Positions 19,408 to 31,110 of a DNA stretch of 64,000 nt are shown piece by piece (within the stretch, counting starts at the first letter, position 1; every line of letters starts with the position of its first letter). Source of the stretch: Phytopythium helicoides (taxonomy: Eukaryota > Oomycota > Peronosporomycetes > Pythiales > Pythiaceae); NCBI GenBank assembly GCA_024867545.1, contig JANFNE010000019.1, positions 868,001-932,000 of the forward strand, read 5' to 3'. Under the pieces are notes generated by a model that saw only the letters and a list, made by a program, of their open reading frames with translations, made no database searches and had not been told where the DNA came from. Made by a program: the position numbers and the translations under genes.

Positions 19408-22102
19408 ATGGCGTCCATGCGGCCGACCCGCTCGGCGGCGGCGCGGCGCGTGCTGCTCGCTCTCGTTCTCATTCTCATTTCCTCGCTGCTGCTCGCGGAC
19501 CACGTGCGTGCCATCGTCACGCCGGACGCGCCTGCAGGCGACGAAAATCCGAGCAATTCGCCCTTGTCGGCGGATTTTCCGGCGGAAAAGCCCAAATCCA
19601 AGGCAAAACCGAGCGACGACGGCTCCAGCTCCGGCGAGGACGACCGCGGTGCTCAAGTGGAAAATGCGGTCAAGGAAACGGCTGCACCGGCTGTCAAGAA
19701 CCAGAAAGTCGAGGTGTACGTCGAGGAGGTGAGACCTTGGGGAAAACTGCAACCAAGGAGAAGATTAAATTGCTGACGATGGCGATGACACTTTTGTTTG
19801 TTTCCTGTGATAGGCACGCCCGATTCGAGGAGCTGTAGACTCGGATGAGGACTTTGAGAGCATCGACATCCCGTCGGGGCTCTTTGAGGTCGTGGATGGA
19901 GATACAGGGGGCAGGAGACAGAATTATGCGTCGCTGGATGCTGGCGCGACGATTTTGGACTCGTCGGCCGAGACCAAAAGCCCCACCAGTCTGCTGGTGC
20001 CAGACAAGGACCGGTACATGATGACCCCGTGCCAGAACCCGCAAAAGTGGGTCGTCGTGAGTCTGTCTGAAGATGTGCAAGCCGACGCCATCGTCATTGC
20101 CAACTACGAAAAGTTCTCGTCGCCCGTCAAGGACTTCCTCGTGCTTGGCAGCATCAACTACCCGACTGACACGTGGCTCGTGCTCGGCAACTTCACGGCC
20201 GAGCCTCGAAACGGCGAGCAGGTGTTCCCGCTTGACCCTTACCAGCACGTGCGCTACATCAAGTTGCGCTTCTTCTCACACTACGGCTCCGAGTACTACT
20301 GCACGCTCAGCCAGCTCAAGTGCGCAGTTTTTTCTTGAATTCGCTGTGCACTGATGCTGACGCGCGGAATGGTTGCTTGGCGTGCAGGGTTCACGGCAGG
20401 ACGTTCACGCAGGTCATCTCCCAGCTTGAAAAGACGATTGATGCAGAGGTTGTGGCGCTCGAGGCATCGATCTCGACCGCAACAGCGACAATCGGTGAGT
20501 CACCAGACAACCAGGACGATTTGGGGGATGTGGATAGCCAGGACAAGTCTTTGGATGAAAGCGGAGAATTGGTCGATGGCAAGAACAATGGAGTACCCGA
20601 ATGTCTTGGGAATGACACTGCGCTTTCGATGGTGCGAACTATCATTTATGGTGAGGACGTCTACGATCTACGCTTCGGAAAGTGTTCCATTGAGGAAAGC
20701 CCGCGCGCTAGCCAAAACGTAGCTCCGAGCGAGACAAAAGTCGACGAGGAGCAGGAAGGCGACTTTGAGGAGGAGCCCAAACAAGAGAGTGGCGGAGCCA
20801 AGCCATCGCTGCCTTCGCCGATGACGACGGGGCCTGTTGCAGCTCCATCGGGCTCGCCACCTCTCTCTTCAAACGCCACGAAGCCCGCCGCCACGGCTGG
20901 AGATTCGGCAACTGGGAGCGCAACCCTCCCGAAAACCAATTCGACAACAACCCCAACTGGGACGAGTGTTTCTCCATCGTCTACATCGACTGCGCCCACG
21001 ACAGCCATTGGTACAGCTGGCTTGTCGACGAGTACCCAAGGGCTCGGTCGGCTTGAAAATATTTTCGTACGTCTTACCAAGAAGAGTACGTTCGCTGTTG
21101 ATTGCTGGCAATGAAAAATTTCTACATGCTGATGACGTGAAATGATGGACGACAGTTCAGGCGCTCGAAGTCAACCAAAGTGGCCTTGCCCGGCACGTTG
21201 AAGAGTTTTCGATGACGGCAGCGCTGTTGCAGGTCGGCTCCATTACAGGGAGAAGGATGTGAGCATTTCTTCTCATACACCTCATTTGGTTTTTGTTCAG
21301 GCTCATCAAGATGGCTTAGCGTCCCAGCTCCATGAGATTCGCTCAATGTTAAACGATCTGGTAAGCCGAATTTCTGCTACGTGTTGATTGCATTGTCTCG
21401 CCTTACCAGTGGCATTGTTCATGAGCAGAACACGCGCGTAACGCAGGAGTTTGACCGAAATGAACGCATTCTCGATCAAGTGCGCCGTGACAACATCGCG
21501 CTATGGGTAAGCGCCGATTATCTGAGTGATATTTGTGTGTGAAGCCAGCTAACACAGCGTGGAGTGCCGTTCAGAACGAGATGCTTGTGGTGCGCGACGT
21601 GATCACGACAATGAAAGCTGGCATTCTCTGCGCTATTATCCTCTCTGCTCTCATCATCACCATCTATCTGCTGAGACTGCTTTTGCGCTGCATCGTGAAA
21701 TGCAAAGAGCGTGCAGATCTACGCGAGTGGTTTTGGCGAACCGAGGCAGAAGAATTGGCTTCATCAAGCGGATCAAATACCAAGGGTCCCGCACAAAAAG
21801 ACCAACGAGCCAAGCCTCGCGGAGAATCTGCGGACCTACGAGTGAATCGCAAGCAGCAGTTTGGGAAGTCGTGGGATGACTCGGCTATTGAGAGGAAGAC
21901 GCTGTACCGCGAAGTGGTAGACGCTCCGCGCCGCGCGCCACCTCAAACTCCAAGTAGCAGCACAAACAAGCCCCACAGCAGCAGCGGCGGTCCAGCCAAC
22001 CCAACGAGGCGTCACCACCACAGTCGAGCAAACAAGAAGGCACGCACGTCGTCGCTGCACTTTTCTCCATCCGCAGCTCGAGTCACAGCACCCGTCAAAT
22101 GA
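19408..22102 (+). CDS. SUN-domain (SUCO-like) membrane protein, seven exons
   Basis: Exons 19408-19728, 19814-20319, 20388-21085, 21156-21232, 21301-21360, 21429-21506 and 21575-22102 join in frame to 755 aa; all six introns are GT-AG and 68-85 nt. There is an N-terminal signal/anchor (RRVLLALVLILISSLLLADH), an acidic low-complexity part, then the SUN-like domain (about 125-280: NYASLDAGATI, QKWVVVSLSEDVQADAIVIA, HVRYIKLRFFSHYGSEYYCT). A Ser/Thr-rich linker, the ENIFVRLTKKIQALEVNQS coiled coil and a C-terminal membrane segment (ILCAIILSALIITIYLLRLL) follow. This is the SUCO/SLP1 (mid-SUN) layout, ER or nuclear-envelope proteins involved in folding or stability of ER clients. The start follows paralogous logic: first ATG before the hydrophobic segment; a second ATG lies three codons on. 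Confidence 0.85.
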
Positions 22103-22557
22103 TTGATTGTGGTTATATTGGTGAATTGGTGCATGAATGGCCGGAGTTCCCGGCATTGGCGCTGTGGTAGATGGCCACAAAACTCTCCATTTCAACATTC
22201 ACGATCGACATAAACTCTCACTCAACCGGAAAACGAAGAAAAGGAGATGTGAAACTAAATAAACCTGTCGTTACGGTACTGCGCAGTTCATCAGCTTTAA
22301 GCGGGTTGCGCGATGCCCTCCCCCAGCGATGACAACAGCACTGCATTGACACTTCGTATTGCTTGTTGGAGATTCCATAGGAAGGATCTCCAGAGCTCCA
22401 TCATGAGCCACGGCAAGCTCGTAAAGCGGACTTTGCAGCTCTGCCTGCATACACGTAAATGGGCATGATAAGACAATAGCATGTTTTGAATTGTCAAGCG
22501 CCCACTTGCCAACGAACGAAAGCGGCTGCCGACCCTGATCTCCCGTAATTTGCCACC

Positions 22558-23860
22558 ATGGCAAACAAGCGCGCTCGATCGGGCACGGAGGGCGATCCAG
22601 GTCCCCGGCGAGGCAGGTCCAAGAACAGGCAAGCTGCTGCAGGGCTATGCAGATCCACAATGAGAAGAACTGCTTCCGCAACTCGTCGAGGTCGGTCCAA
22701 GACAACACGTGCAGCTGGTTCGACGTCAGGCGATGCTAGATCTAAAAGGAAGAAGCGCAGTGCAGAACCACGCAAGAGTCAGTCAAAGAGGCGACGAGCC
22801 AAAGTCGAAGCTCGTGATGCAGCTAACGCCAAGTCCTCGCTTGTGTGCGTCAAGACGTCGCTCATGGCGTTTTGTAAGAGCGATGAGGCCATGACTTTGC
22901 CGTGGGAGTCCGTGCTGGCGGATATGGACCAGGCCGTGCTGGAGGCTTACGTCCTCGCCAACATCCACGCCGTGCGGATGTGTCAGCTGGGCGATGCAGT
23001 GGAGCCACTCAACCAGGTCTTCTTCTACAGATGCCTATCGTGTGTTTGCAACGCCAACTCCACACTCGGGTCTCCTGCATTCCAGGAATCAGTCACGCTG
23101 TACAACACTTGGCGAGGCGAGGACGCTCGACGTGCAAGCAACCGGCAGATTACCGCTGGGTGGCAGCAGAACGCAGCCCAAATGATGGTCACTAACACCA
23201 AGAACGCGATCGTACGCAACTTCTACCGTCGCTTTCACCGTCACATCAAGCGGGTCTATGACTTGAATGGTGCTGAGGCCTACGTCATGATCAAGAGCAT
23301 CCTGGACCCTGTCTACAACGGCAACGATACCGAGGTGCAGGCTTGGCGAGAGCAGATCCCGCGCAACGAGAGTGGCTACTTGTCCGACGAGGCTAACAGA
23401 TTGCTTCCTCTCACCTACATGATTCTGACCGACATTGAAGAGAGGAATCGCCGGTTTCAGCATCGACAGGACATCCCAGAGGTCCGCACGTTCAGTCTCC
23501 TGCCGACAAAGAATGGGTTCAAGTGCTCGCACTTCAAGATGTGCAAGACGGCGCTCCACAGCCTACTTCCCAATTGATGAGTTTCGCACCAGCAAGCTTC
23601 ACTCACGTTGCCACCGGCGGCTAGAATACCAGTATAGTCTCCGCCTCTGCAAGGCCAAGAACAGCACGGACAAGGAATGGCGGACGTGCAAGGTTTATAG
23701 TGTGCTCCATTGTCGATCCAATGGCTGTTTTGGTACTACTGTGAACCGCGACGTCAACGCCTCGAAGAACATGCTAATGCTTCTCTTCTACATGCTCCGT
23801 GGTCAACCAAGACCTAACGTTTTTTTGCCGAGCGCCAACTTAACACATCAGGGGCCACAA
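22558..23860 (+). pseudogene. Fanzor (TnpB-like) transposon protein, core deleted
   Basis: The first frame (22558-23577) encodes 339 aa: a very basic N-terminus with nuclear-localisation-like clusters (RSKRKKRSAEP, QSKRRRAKVEA), then a helical region (FYRRFHRHIKRVYDLNGAEA) and FSLLPTKNGFKCSHFKM, all typical of the Fanzor1 N-terminal half. At about 23560 the frame changes directly to DEFRTSKLHSRCH, a zinc-ribbon-like region with later HCRSNGC, and NRDVNASKNML (to about 23790), the zinc finger and last RuvC motif of TnpB/Fanzor. The intervening RuvC-I and RuvC-II parts are missing, and the first Cys of the ribbon is His. Fanzors are RNA-guided nucleases of eukaryotic transposons, known from oomycetes. 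This copy should be catalytically dead. Element ends and guide-RNA end were not found. Confidence 0.75.
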
Positions 23861-24109
23861 AGTGTCTGCAGGTGCGCTCAGCGTTGCCCGCAGATAGCAC
23901 TGAAAACTCAGGCATTGTTGCATTTTCACTGGGTTCCATTCCCAGTCATCGTCTTTTATCGAAGGATGCCGGGCTAACCACGGCCATACCCGCGAGCCGA
24001 AGGCGAGTGCTAGCAATAGATGGATAAGTATAGTCTCAGTGACGTGTGCATTGCAAAGCTCTTTCTTTGCCTCGCTTTCTCTCGGGGCCGAGTTCACGGA
24101 GCTCCATCC

Positions 24110-26393
24110 ATGCGGCGTTCATCGATCGCAAGAGGCGTCCGTAGAACGATGGACGACACCAGTGGGTCTGTAGAAGAAGAATCCTACTCGAATGAAGAGC
24201 ATGAAGATGAAGACATGGAGTTTGGTGACGTTGATGATCACCAAGTATTCGCTCTACTCGCGGATGGCGATGTAGCTGCAGAACGTCTGAGGGAGATGTC
24301 AGTCCGTTTGCCAAGCTTTCGAAAGGGTAAGAATCGAAAGTAGATGGTGTTGTCGAACTGAGTTCTCAAAACCTATCTCTTTCGTTTCGGCAGTGTTGAG
24401 TTCCGCTTGGACTTGACGTCTCGCATCACACCGATGCCGCTAACAGCTCCAGCTCCGGTCTTAGCAATATCTAAGCAGGTACAATCATACTAAGCAATGA
24501 CGGCGTGTGTGATGAGCATGAGACTCACACTCTCTGTTTTCCCGTCAGCAACCAGCTCGAAGAACCTCTAAGACTCGCTCGCCATCGCTCACAACCCGGT
24601 CCGTAGTTTTGTGCACGCATTATTGGACGCTTCATATACCAGTTGACGCCGTATTATAAAGCAGGAAGAGTAAAGCACGACGTCCATCAGAGCCGGCTTC
24701 TGTTGGTCGACAGAATTCTTTGGGTAACTCGTCAACCTCCTCCCAAGCTACATCTCCACCTGCTCCGTCCAACTTGCTCAATCCGGGTATACCCTCTACT
24801 TCAAGTTCAAAGAGCTCAAGCAAAGCCGCAACATATCGCGAGCGTATACGAGCTCTCGAAGAGCAGGTTCTTGCAGCACAAAATGACCGCGAGTCGCTTG
24901 TGTTTGAGCTCTTCCGAGCCCGAGCAGCAGTTGTGAAACTCGAACGTCACGCATCCGAGTCAGCAGCAATCATTCGAGATCTGGGCATAAATTATCAGCG
25001 GCAGAACAGTCAGGTGAGCTCTTTGCTCGACAGCTCGTCAAAGTGAATGACAGCTACCACGCTAAGTTAATCGAGCGCGATGACGAGATTGCACGAGAAA
25101 AAGCCGAGCTGACACGTGAGAAGGAAGCCGAATTAGCGCAACAGCATGCACTATTTATCAAGGAAACGGAGCTGTGGAAGCTCGAGATCGGTGCGCTAAC
25201 CAAGAGTAAGCTCGAGCTAGAGGCCCAGCGAGCAGCCGCGGATAGTGTGGCACGAGGGTGGAAAGAGCAGCTAGAGGAAACGTTGATCGAGCTGCGGGAG
25301 CTACGAGGCAGTGCTGTGGTTTACAAGAAAGTCATCGAGGCATTGAATGAGTGGGTGAGCGCGCTTATGATGGAGAAAGAAGACTTGCGAGAAATAAAGG
25401 AGAAGGTGGCAGTTGCTGTTCGCACGAATGATTGCGGTCAGCAAACTGTAGCAGAAGCACCTGAAGAAGTTGAAGAGTCTCCACAAGAACATAATATTGA
25501 CGATGACTCTAATGAACCGATAGAGCGATTTCACAACAGCCGACTAGCACGTGTAGATGATGGTCTTCGTGTACTGCTGACAGCTCAGCGAGGGTTGGCT
25601 CAAAGTGTGGTTGACACACGCCACGTCGTTGCAAGTGAGGTCGCTCAAACACAGAAACTGCTGACAGATCTCCGGCGTCGAGCAAATGAGCTAGCCATCC
25701 ATCAGAGCAGTCGTGATGTAGTACTCGTAGCACGGCAAAACCGAATCATCCAGCTAGAGGCACAAGCAAAAAATGACCGTCAAGCTGTGCGGGATCTCGA
25801 GGCAGCGTTGGCGAAGTTATCGCGCGTCGCAGATCGCAAGGGAGCAGCCGTGTCTGCGCGCCTTGCTGAACAAAAAGAGCACCTAGAATTGACCCTCGCT
25901 GTACGACGAGGGCTGGCCAACGAGTTACAAGCCAAAAAGCAGCAGCTCATTGATGCGGATGCAAAGTTAAAAGTTGTGGAAGAGGCCCGACGCCGAAGCG
26001 ATGCCAAAGCCAAGCAGCTCCAGCAGCAGATCAACGCCATGCAACTCGTACACGCACGCGAGCTTGAGAAGGCAGCAGTCAATCGGAGGGACGAGGCGGC
26101 AGTGAAAAAGAAAGCTTCGGGTTCAACTGGGAATGTATGTGGGTGGTATCGCTGCTTACATCCAGCTCTCAGCGGACTGACTGGACGATGCTGTGTTATC
26201 CTGGGCTGCCCAAATATACAGAATACGCGAGATGCGTCAGGTGACGAGCAGCGTGGTACGTGTCAGAGTTGGTGGAAATGAGCACAAGTTTAGTAGCCTG
26301 AATGTCGCTTGTGTGGCATCAGATTGGAGCGAGTTTTTGAAGCTTGTGTCGGCATTCGAGAATGATTTCCACGAGTGGATGCGGCATCAGTGA
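24110..26393 (+). CDS. Coiled-coil protein, spliced, with frame breaks
   Basis: An acidic start (MRRSSIARGV, then DDTSGSVEEESYSNEEHEDE) is followed by short exons: about 24410-24478, 24549-24597, and a long coding part from 24666. The introns 24479-24548 (GTACAA to CAG) and 24598-24665 (GTCCGT to CAG) join in frame to a Ser-rich region and a long coiled coil (YRERIRALEEQVLAAQNDRE; later KEKAELTREKEAELAQQHAL-type heptads) up to about 26130. A GTATGT donor at 26134 leads to the final exon, ending at 26393 (FENDFHEWMRHQ). The first junction is off by one base, and a one-base shift is needed near 25010. Function unknown; it could be a cytoskeletal or centrosomal/basal-body protein. Either assembly indels or early decay explain the breaks. 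Confidence 0.6.
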
Positions 26394-26664
26394 AGGTGAT
26401 TGCCCATACAAATAGCTCACAATACAGTTCTCGCTGAAAACGAGATGCCGCCTGTTGTTTCACTCCAACTTGCTTTTTCGCATCCACTTCATCACAGGAG
26501 AGTAGCTACTACTCGCCACCACGTTGAGCAAAGACGCGAGAATGTGTCAAATGATCACATCAAGTAGTCGTATTGAAGGCATGACTGACGAAGAGTTGTC
26601 CGTAAGTCGTGACTCCAGTGTGATGGCTGAAAACGCTCACCGAGCAACAGCTCTCGTCACAATA

Positions 26665-27709
26665 TCATTGGCATGGAGATTCAACTAGCCGCTTCGTGAT
26701 CCTCCCCACGAGCACCTTCACGAATCGTTCGAGGTCTCTGCTCCACACCAGCAAATTAGGGAGTGAAGCAAGACAGCTGCAAAAAAAAAAAAAAAAAAAT
26801 CAATGCTTTAACGCACCCGATAGCACCGCTTGCTGCTGCCAGCACCTGTTCATGCTCGACATCCGGCATGTCCTCGTCCTCGGGAAACACGACCTTATTG
26901 GTGATGAGCGACATGGCAACCACGCGCATGCCCTCTTCAGTCGCCACGAGCACCTCTGGGACGGAACTCATGCCCACTGCGTCTCCTCCCAGCATTCGTA
27001 GGAACCTACTCTCGGTCGGCGTCTCGAATGTAGGACCCGATACAAAGCAGTAAACTCCTCTCCTCCGGGCTTTGTGCTGCAACTGCAGGTCCAGCGCCAC
27101 TTGGTGTGCAAGCTGCTGCAGCTCCTCGTCGTAGTACTTTTTGTCATCCAGCGGCTTTCTTTCCTCTCCGAAGAAGGCGCTGAAGGGGAACGTCCCGCCC
27201 GTGAACGCCGGCATGTTGACGTGTCCGTCAAGCACAACGAAATCGCCGACGTCGTAGCTTTTGTTGAGAGCGCCAGCAGCGTTGGTGACCACGAGGCAGT
27301 CGGCTCCCAGAAGCGAAAACACGCGCACCGGCAGCGAAACCTCGTGCGTCGAGTACCCCTCGAACGTGTGGAATCTCCCCTTCATGCAAATGACGAGCTG
27401 CAATTCTCCACCCTCTTCTTCTTCGTCGTCCACGTCTCGCTGACCTGGCAGCTCGCCAATCACCAGCTCGCCCGCGTGGCCCTGCACCGACGACGTCGGG
27501 AACTCGGGCACGTCTTCATACGGCAACACGATCGCTCGCTGCAGTCCATCGGCCACGCCGCCCAGCCCCGAGCCGCAAATGACCGCCACGCGCGGTTTTC
27601 GCCCCTGGAGCCCGCTCTGGTCCATTCGCTCACGCAGGAACGCGGCGATGCGCTCGGCCCGCTGCTTCGTCTGCATCAGCAGCTCGTGGGACCCGCAGTC
27701 GTTGTTCAT
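26665..27709 (-). CDS. Purine nucleoside phosphorylase
   Basis: Exon 1 (27709-26817) and exon 2 (26776-26665) give 334 aa. Hallmarks: VICGSGLGGVADGL (phosphate loop), FPTSSVQGHAGELVIGE, MKGRFHTFEGYSTHEV, VVTNAAGALN, GPTFETPTESRFLRMLGGDA (Glu and Met of the purine/ribose site) and SLITNKV (purine-binding Asn). It cleaves purine nucleosides with phosphate to base and ribose-1-phosphate, a salvage role; trimeric PNP family, cytosolic. The ATG at 27709 (MNNDCGSHELLMQTKQRAER) fits family length; the longer upstream frame adds nothing family-like. An insert with an acidic run (DVDDEEEEGGE) sits between two core strands. The 40-nt intron is unusual (see the poly-T entry). Confidence 0.9.
26781..26799 (-). 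repeat. Poly-T tract inside the PNP intron
   Basis: Nineteen A on the plus strand, T on the coding strand, form most of the pyrimidine tract just before the 3' splice site (TTTGCAG). The predicted intron, 26777-26816, is only 40 nt. Without splicing the protein would end in a run of Phe after the core, losing the continuation that exon 2 supplies. Confidence 0.7.
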
Positions 27710-30039
27710 CTCCAGCAGCAATTGACGCACAAGCACACAACTAGTCCAATGGAGAAGTGAGTGGCGAGCGTCTACCACCACGTCACTGCTGCGTCTCTTT
27801 GTGTGCCAACGACCTTCACTCCATTGCGTCAGCCACGTCACAATGTTTACTGACGGGAGATTTGGCGTCGCGAGGTGCTTGATTATGGCGGCGAGAGCTC
27901 ACCCATGAGAAGGAACTTTGGCTGCAGTTCAATCAGATGGCGAGATTGCATTCAGCCAGCTTTCTCAGGCAATCAGCTCGGTACACCGCTCGAGGCAGCT
28001 CTGTTTATCGACCCTTGAGCCCCGTAGCCCCATAAGCCTCTTGTCGTTAGGTCAGACTCATCAATCTGAAAATGCTGTGGAAACATGATAGGCCCGAATA
28101 ATTGGTCGTATCCGACCTCGCCAACAGCACAGTTTGAAATGAGGCACTTTGGAAGGGCACGACTCGTACTCGGAGTATTTGAGTAAACGTCGTGAAGACG
28201 CCACAATCATGATGCAGACGAAGGTCGCAAACGCGTGTTTCATCTCCGATTGAAGATTATCAACGCAGAGATTTCAGATGACAAAGCCGGCGAGGTCACG
28301 CCCGAGCGAGACGTTATCAATGGATCCATACTGTATGTTCGGCAAAAAAATATGAGTTCCCGCGGATTACGGCAGGGCATCTTCAACACATCCGAGGGGA
28401 ACAAAGTGAGCCCATTGGCAATTTTTGATACTTTTGGCACGACAGTCGGCATTCGTCCAACCAGTTTTCTCAGCCTCAGTCCTTGGCAGCTCGACGAGGC
28501 GGTTGGAAAGGGAATGCTGCGGGGGTAAACAATGGTTTGTTGTTGCACACACGCAGAAATTATCTCCTTCTAGCAATATTTCCGCCTCTACCGCATTTGG
28601 GAACCAGAAGCTTCATGGAACCAATGAAGTCGAGTAGGCCGATCGGGTCTTGCACTTCGCCACAATATAAGAACTCGAGGTCGAGATGGTAGAGCAAGTC
28701 GCTTCTTGGCAATGCACAAAGGATCAGCTAACGGTCAACGAACGCTTCCCTATAACTTATCATTTGTAAGTCGTGCCTCTTGACTCATAGACCAGCGAGT
28801 GCGATTGCCTCCATGATACCAAAAATCATTATGAATGGGATGGACAAGAATCTCTGCTGATCAATTTATTGCTCCTGCCCCACACGCAGACGAAGATGAA
28901 TCTGGTCAAAAGAATATTGCATCAAGTTGCAGTGAAGAAAACAATGAAAGCAGCGAAATTCGAAGGCAAGGCCAATTTACATGCAATCTTAAACAGGTGG
29001 CACTTCCCATCGTAACGCGAGCAATACAAAGTCCATGAGGCTCGCATGGGTACCAGCTGAGTTGATCGAGTTTCTCCTTTGCTGGCTCTCGATAACTGGC
29101 CATGCAGATCTCCTATGGCGGCAACAACGGACCTCATTTGTGGCTATTATTTGGGATCTCTTCGCAATGTTGGTGACGTTCCGCAATCGACACGACGGCT
29201 GGCTATGAGTTTCTGCTTCCCAACGCGCGTTTAGGGCGAAAATCAGTTCATTCGAAGTTATGAGCTAGCCTCGGAGGTGTTTGCGAAGAGAGGATACTCA
29301 GGGCAGACCACGGGGGTGGTATGGTGGGTAAAAACTGCTGGTGAGCCGTGAGGGCGAGCCTGAAGATCGCTCCCGCGTCCTTGGAGGCCGAGTCAGCTAT
29401 TGCTTGAGGCCAACGCGGAAAAATCTAGAATGAGCTGTTCATCGAACTACTCTAAATCTAAAATCTAATCCGAGGAAAACCCGCATTCTCCTCACGTTGA
29501 GAACGAGCGACCAATCCTTGCGAGCTCTTCAAAGCACACCTGTAAGCCTAGGACAGGCACAATGGAACTCGCTCAGCTAAAACCCTAATTGCACGGTACA
29601 CTGCTATGACCCCAAACGAAGCCACCAAAGATCTCAAGACAGCCCCAAAGAGCAGGAGCACGCTGATCGACCAACGTATTTGAGAAGGGTCTCACGACAC
29701 GAGTTATCGCAAGCAGCAGTGCCGTGTTGTCATGATGACGCTTGTGCATTATTAGCCACTCGCTGCAATCACATCTATGCTGTCCGCATTACGCGGTGAG
29801 CCAACCGCGTCAACAAGTCTACAAAACGCACAACCAACATTCCAGTCATACTCTTGAGCAAGTTGCACTTCCAGCTGGAGCGCTCGGCAAGCATAATGAA
29901 GACCAACATCGTGTCAATTGGGCTGGCGGGCGGTTATCCTCACTGGTTTTGACGAATGCTTGACCTCTAGGCTCACTTCGCAACTTTCCAGCGACTACAA
30001 CAGCCAGCCAACCAGTCAACTTCTCTCTTCACTTCTACC
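27710..30039. other. Long gap without supported gene
   Basis: About 2.3 kb. Open frames of about 100 codons on both strands at 28235-28548 overlap each other and match nothing I know. Base composition falls toward AT-rich around 28700-29000. A copy of the ACGGTACACTG motif lies near 29593. The last 100 bases before the alcohol dehydrogenase start are pyrimidine-rich (CTTCTCTCTTCACTTCTACC), a usual feature of promoter/5'-UTR DNA. No RNA gene recognised. Confidence 0.4.
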
Positions 30040-31110
30040 ATGTCGACCGCTGCTCAACGCACCGTCAAGGCCTACGCTGCCTTCTCCAAGGACGAACCCG
30101 TCCGGCAGTGGCAGTTTGAGGCCCGCCCGCTCGGTCCCGAAGACGTTGAGATCAAGGTCTCGCACTGCGGCATCTGCGGCACCGACTTGCACACCATCGA
30201 CGGTGGCTGGGGTCCGTTCCAGGTGCCATGCGTCCCTGGACACGAGATCGTCGGTGAGATCACCCAGGTGGGCTCTGGAGTCTCGACACTCAAGGTGGGC
30301 GACCGCGTTGGCGTCGGTGCGCAGGTGTGGGCGTGTCTGAACAAGGACGCCGACAAGCCTTGCAAGGCCTGCGCGATGGGAGCCGACACCTACTGCCCTC
30401 GAGCCGTGTGGTCGTTCAACCACAAGTACGAGGACGGCACGCCGACTTACGGCGGCTTTGCCGAGTATGTGCGTGCTCCTAGTTCGCACACGTTCAAGAT
30501 CCCAGCCACCATCTCGTCCGAGGAGGCGGGACCGCTCATGTGCGCTGGTGCGACGGTGTTCTCGGCGCTCAAGGAGGGAGGCGTCAAGCCTGGAGACCGC
30601 GTCGGCATCATCGGCATTGGTGGACTTGGGCACGTGGCTGTGCAGTTCGCCAAGGCCATGGGAGGCACCGTCGTAGCTTTCTCGCGCTCCGACAAGAAGA
30701 AGGCTGAGGCACTACGGCTGGGTGCTGATGAGTTCGTTAGCTATGGCGACGATTCCGAGGCACAGAAGGCGGCGGGAACCATCGACGTGCTGCTGCTTAC
30801 GGCCGACGCCACCAACATGCCGTACGACTTGTTCATGACCTTCCTGTCGTTCCGTGGTACACTCGTCATGGTGGGTATGCCGAACGACCAGGTCAAGCTA
30901 TACCCGTTTAACTTGGTGCCAAAGGGCCGCAAGATCGTCGGTAGCTTCATTGGCAGCGTCTCGAACATCAAGGAGATGTTGCAGCTCGCGTCCGAGAAGA
31001 ATGTGCGTCCGGTGGTGCAGGTGCTCCCCATCAGCGAGGTCAACAAGGCGCTCGGCATGGTGCGCGATGGATCGGTGCGCTACCGCGCTGTTGTGAAGCA
31101 CGGGCACTAG
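30040..31110 (+). CDS. Zinc-dependent alcohol dehydrogenase, CAD/ADH6 type
   Basis: Intact single exon, 356 aa. The catalytic zinc site is HCGICGTDLH with GHEIVGEI; the structural-zinc loop has four Cys (ACLNKDADKPCKACAMGADTYC region). The cofactor fold has GIGGLGHVAVQFAKAMGG, and Ser-Arg-Ser after the second strand (AFSRSDKKK), which in this family favours NADP(H). The family interconverts aldehydes such as cinnamaldehydes or medium-chain aldehydes with alcohols. For a plant pathogen, detoxifying plant aldehydes is a reasonable guess, but that is inference. The ATG at 30040 is preceded by CTTCTACC. Cytosolic; no signal peptide. Confidence 0.92.
   Translation: MSTAAQRTVKAYAAFSKDEPVRQWQFEARPLGPEDVEIKVSHCGICGTDLHTIDGGWGPFQVPCVPGHEIVGEITQVGSGVSTLKVGDRVGVGAQVWACLNKDADKPCKACAMGADTYCPRAVWSFNHKYEDGTPTYGGFAEYVRAPSSHTFKIPATISSEEAGPLMCAGATVFSALKEGGVKPGDRVGIIGIGGLGHVAVQFAKAMGGTVVAFSRSDKKKAEALRLGADEFVSYGDDSEAQKAAGTIDVLLLTADATNMPYDLFMTFLSFRGTLVMVGMPNDQVKLYPFNLVPKGRKIVGSFIGSVSNIKEMLQLASEKNVRPVVQVLPISEVNKALGMVRDGSVRYRAVVKHGH

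Noticed and set aside
28235..28548. Overlapping about 100-codon ORFs on both strands
   Set aside because: No recognisable family and no splice context; probably chance or an old relic.
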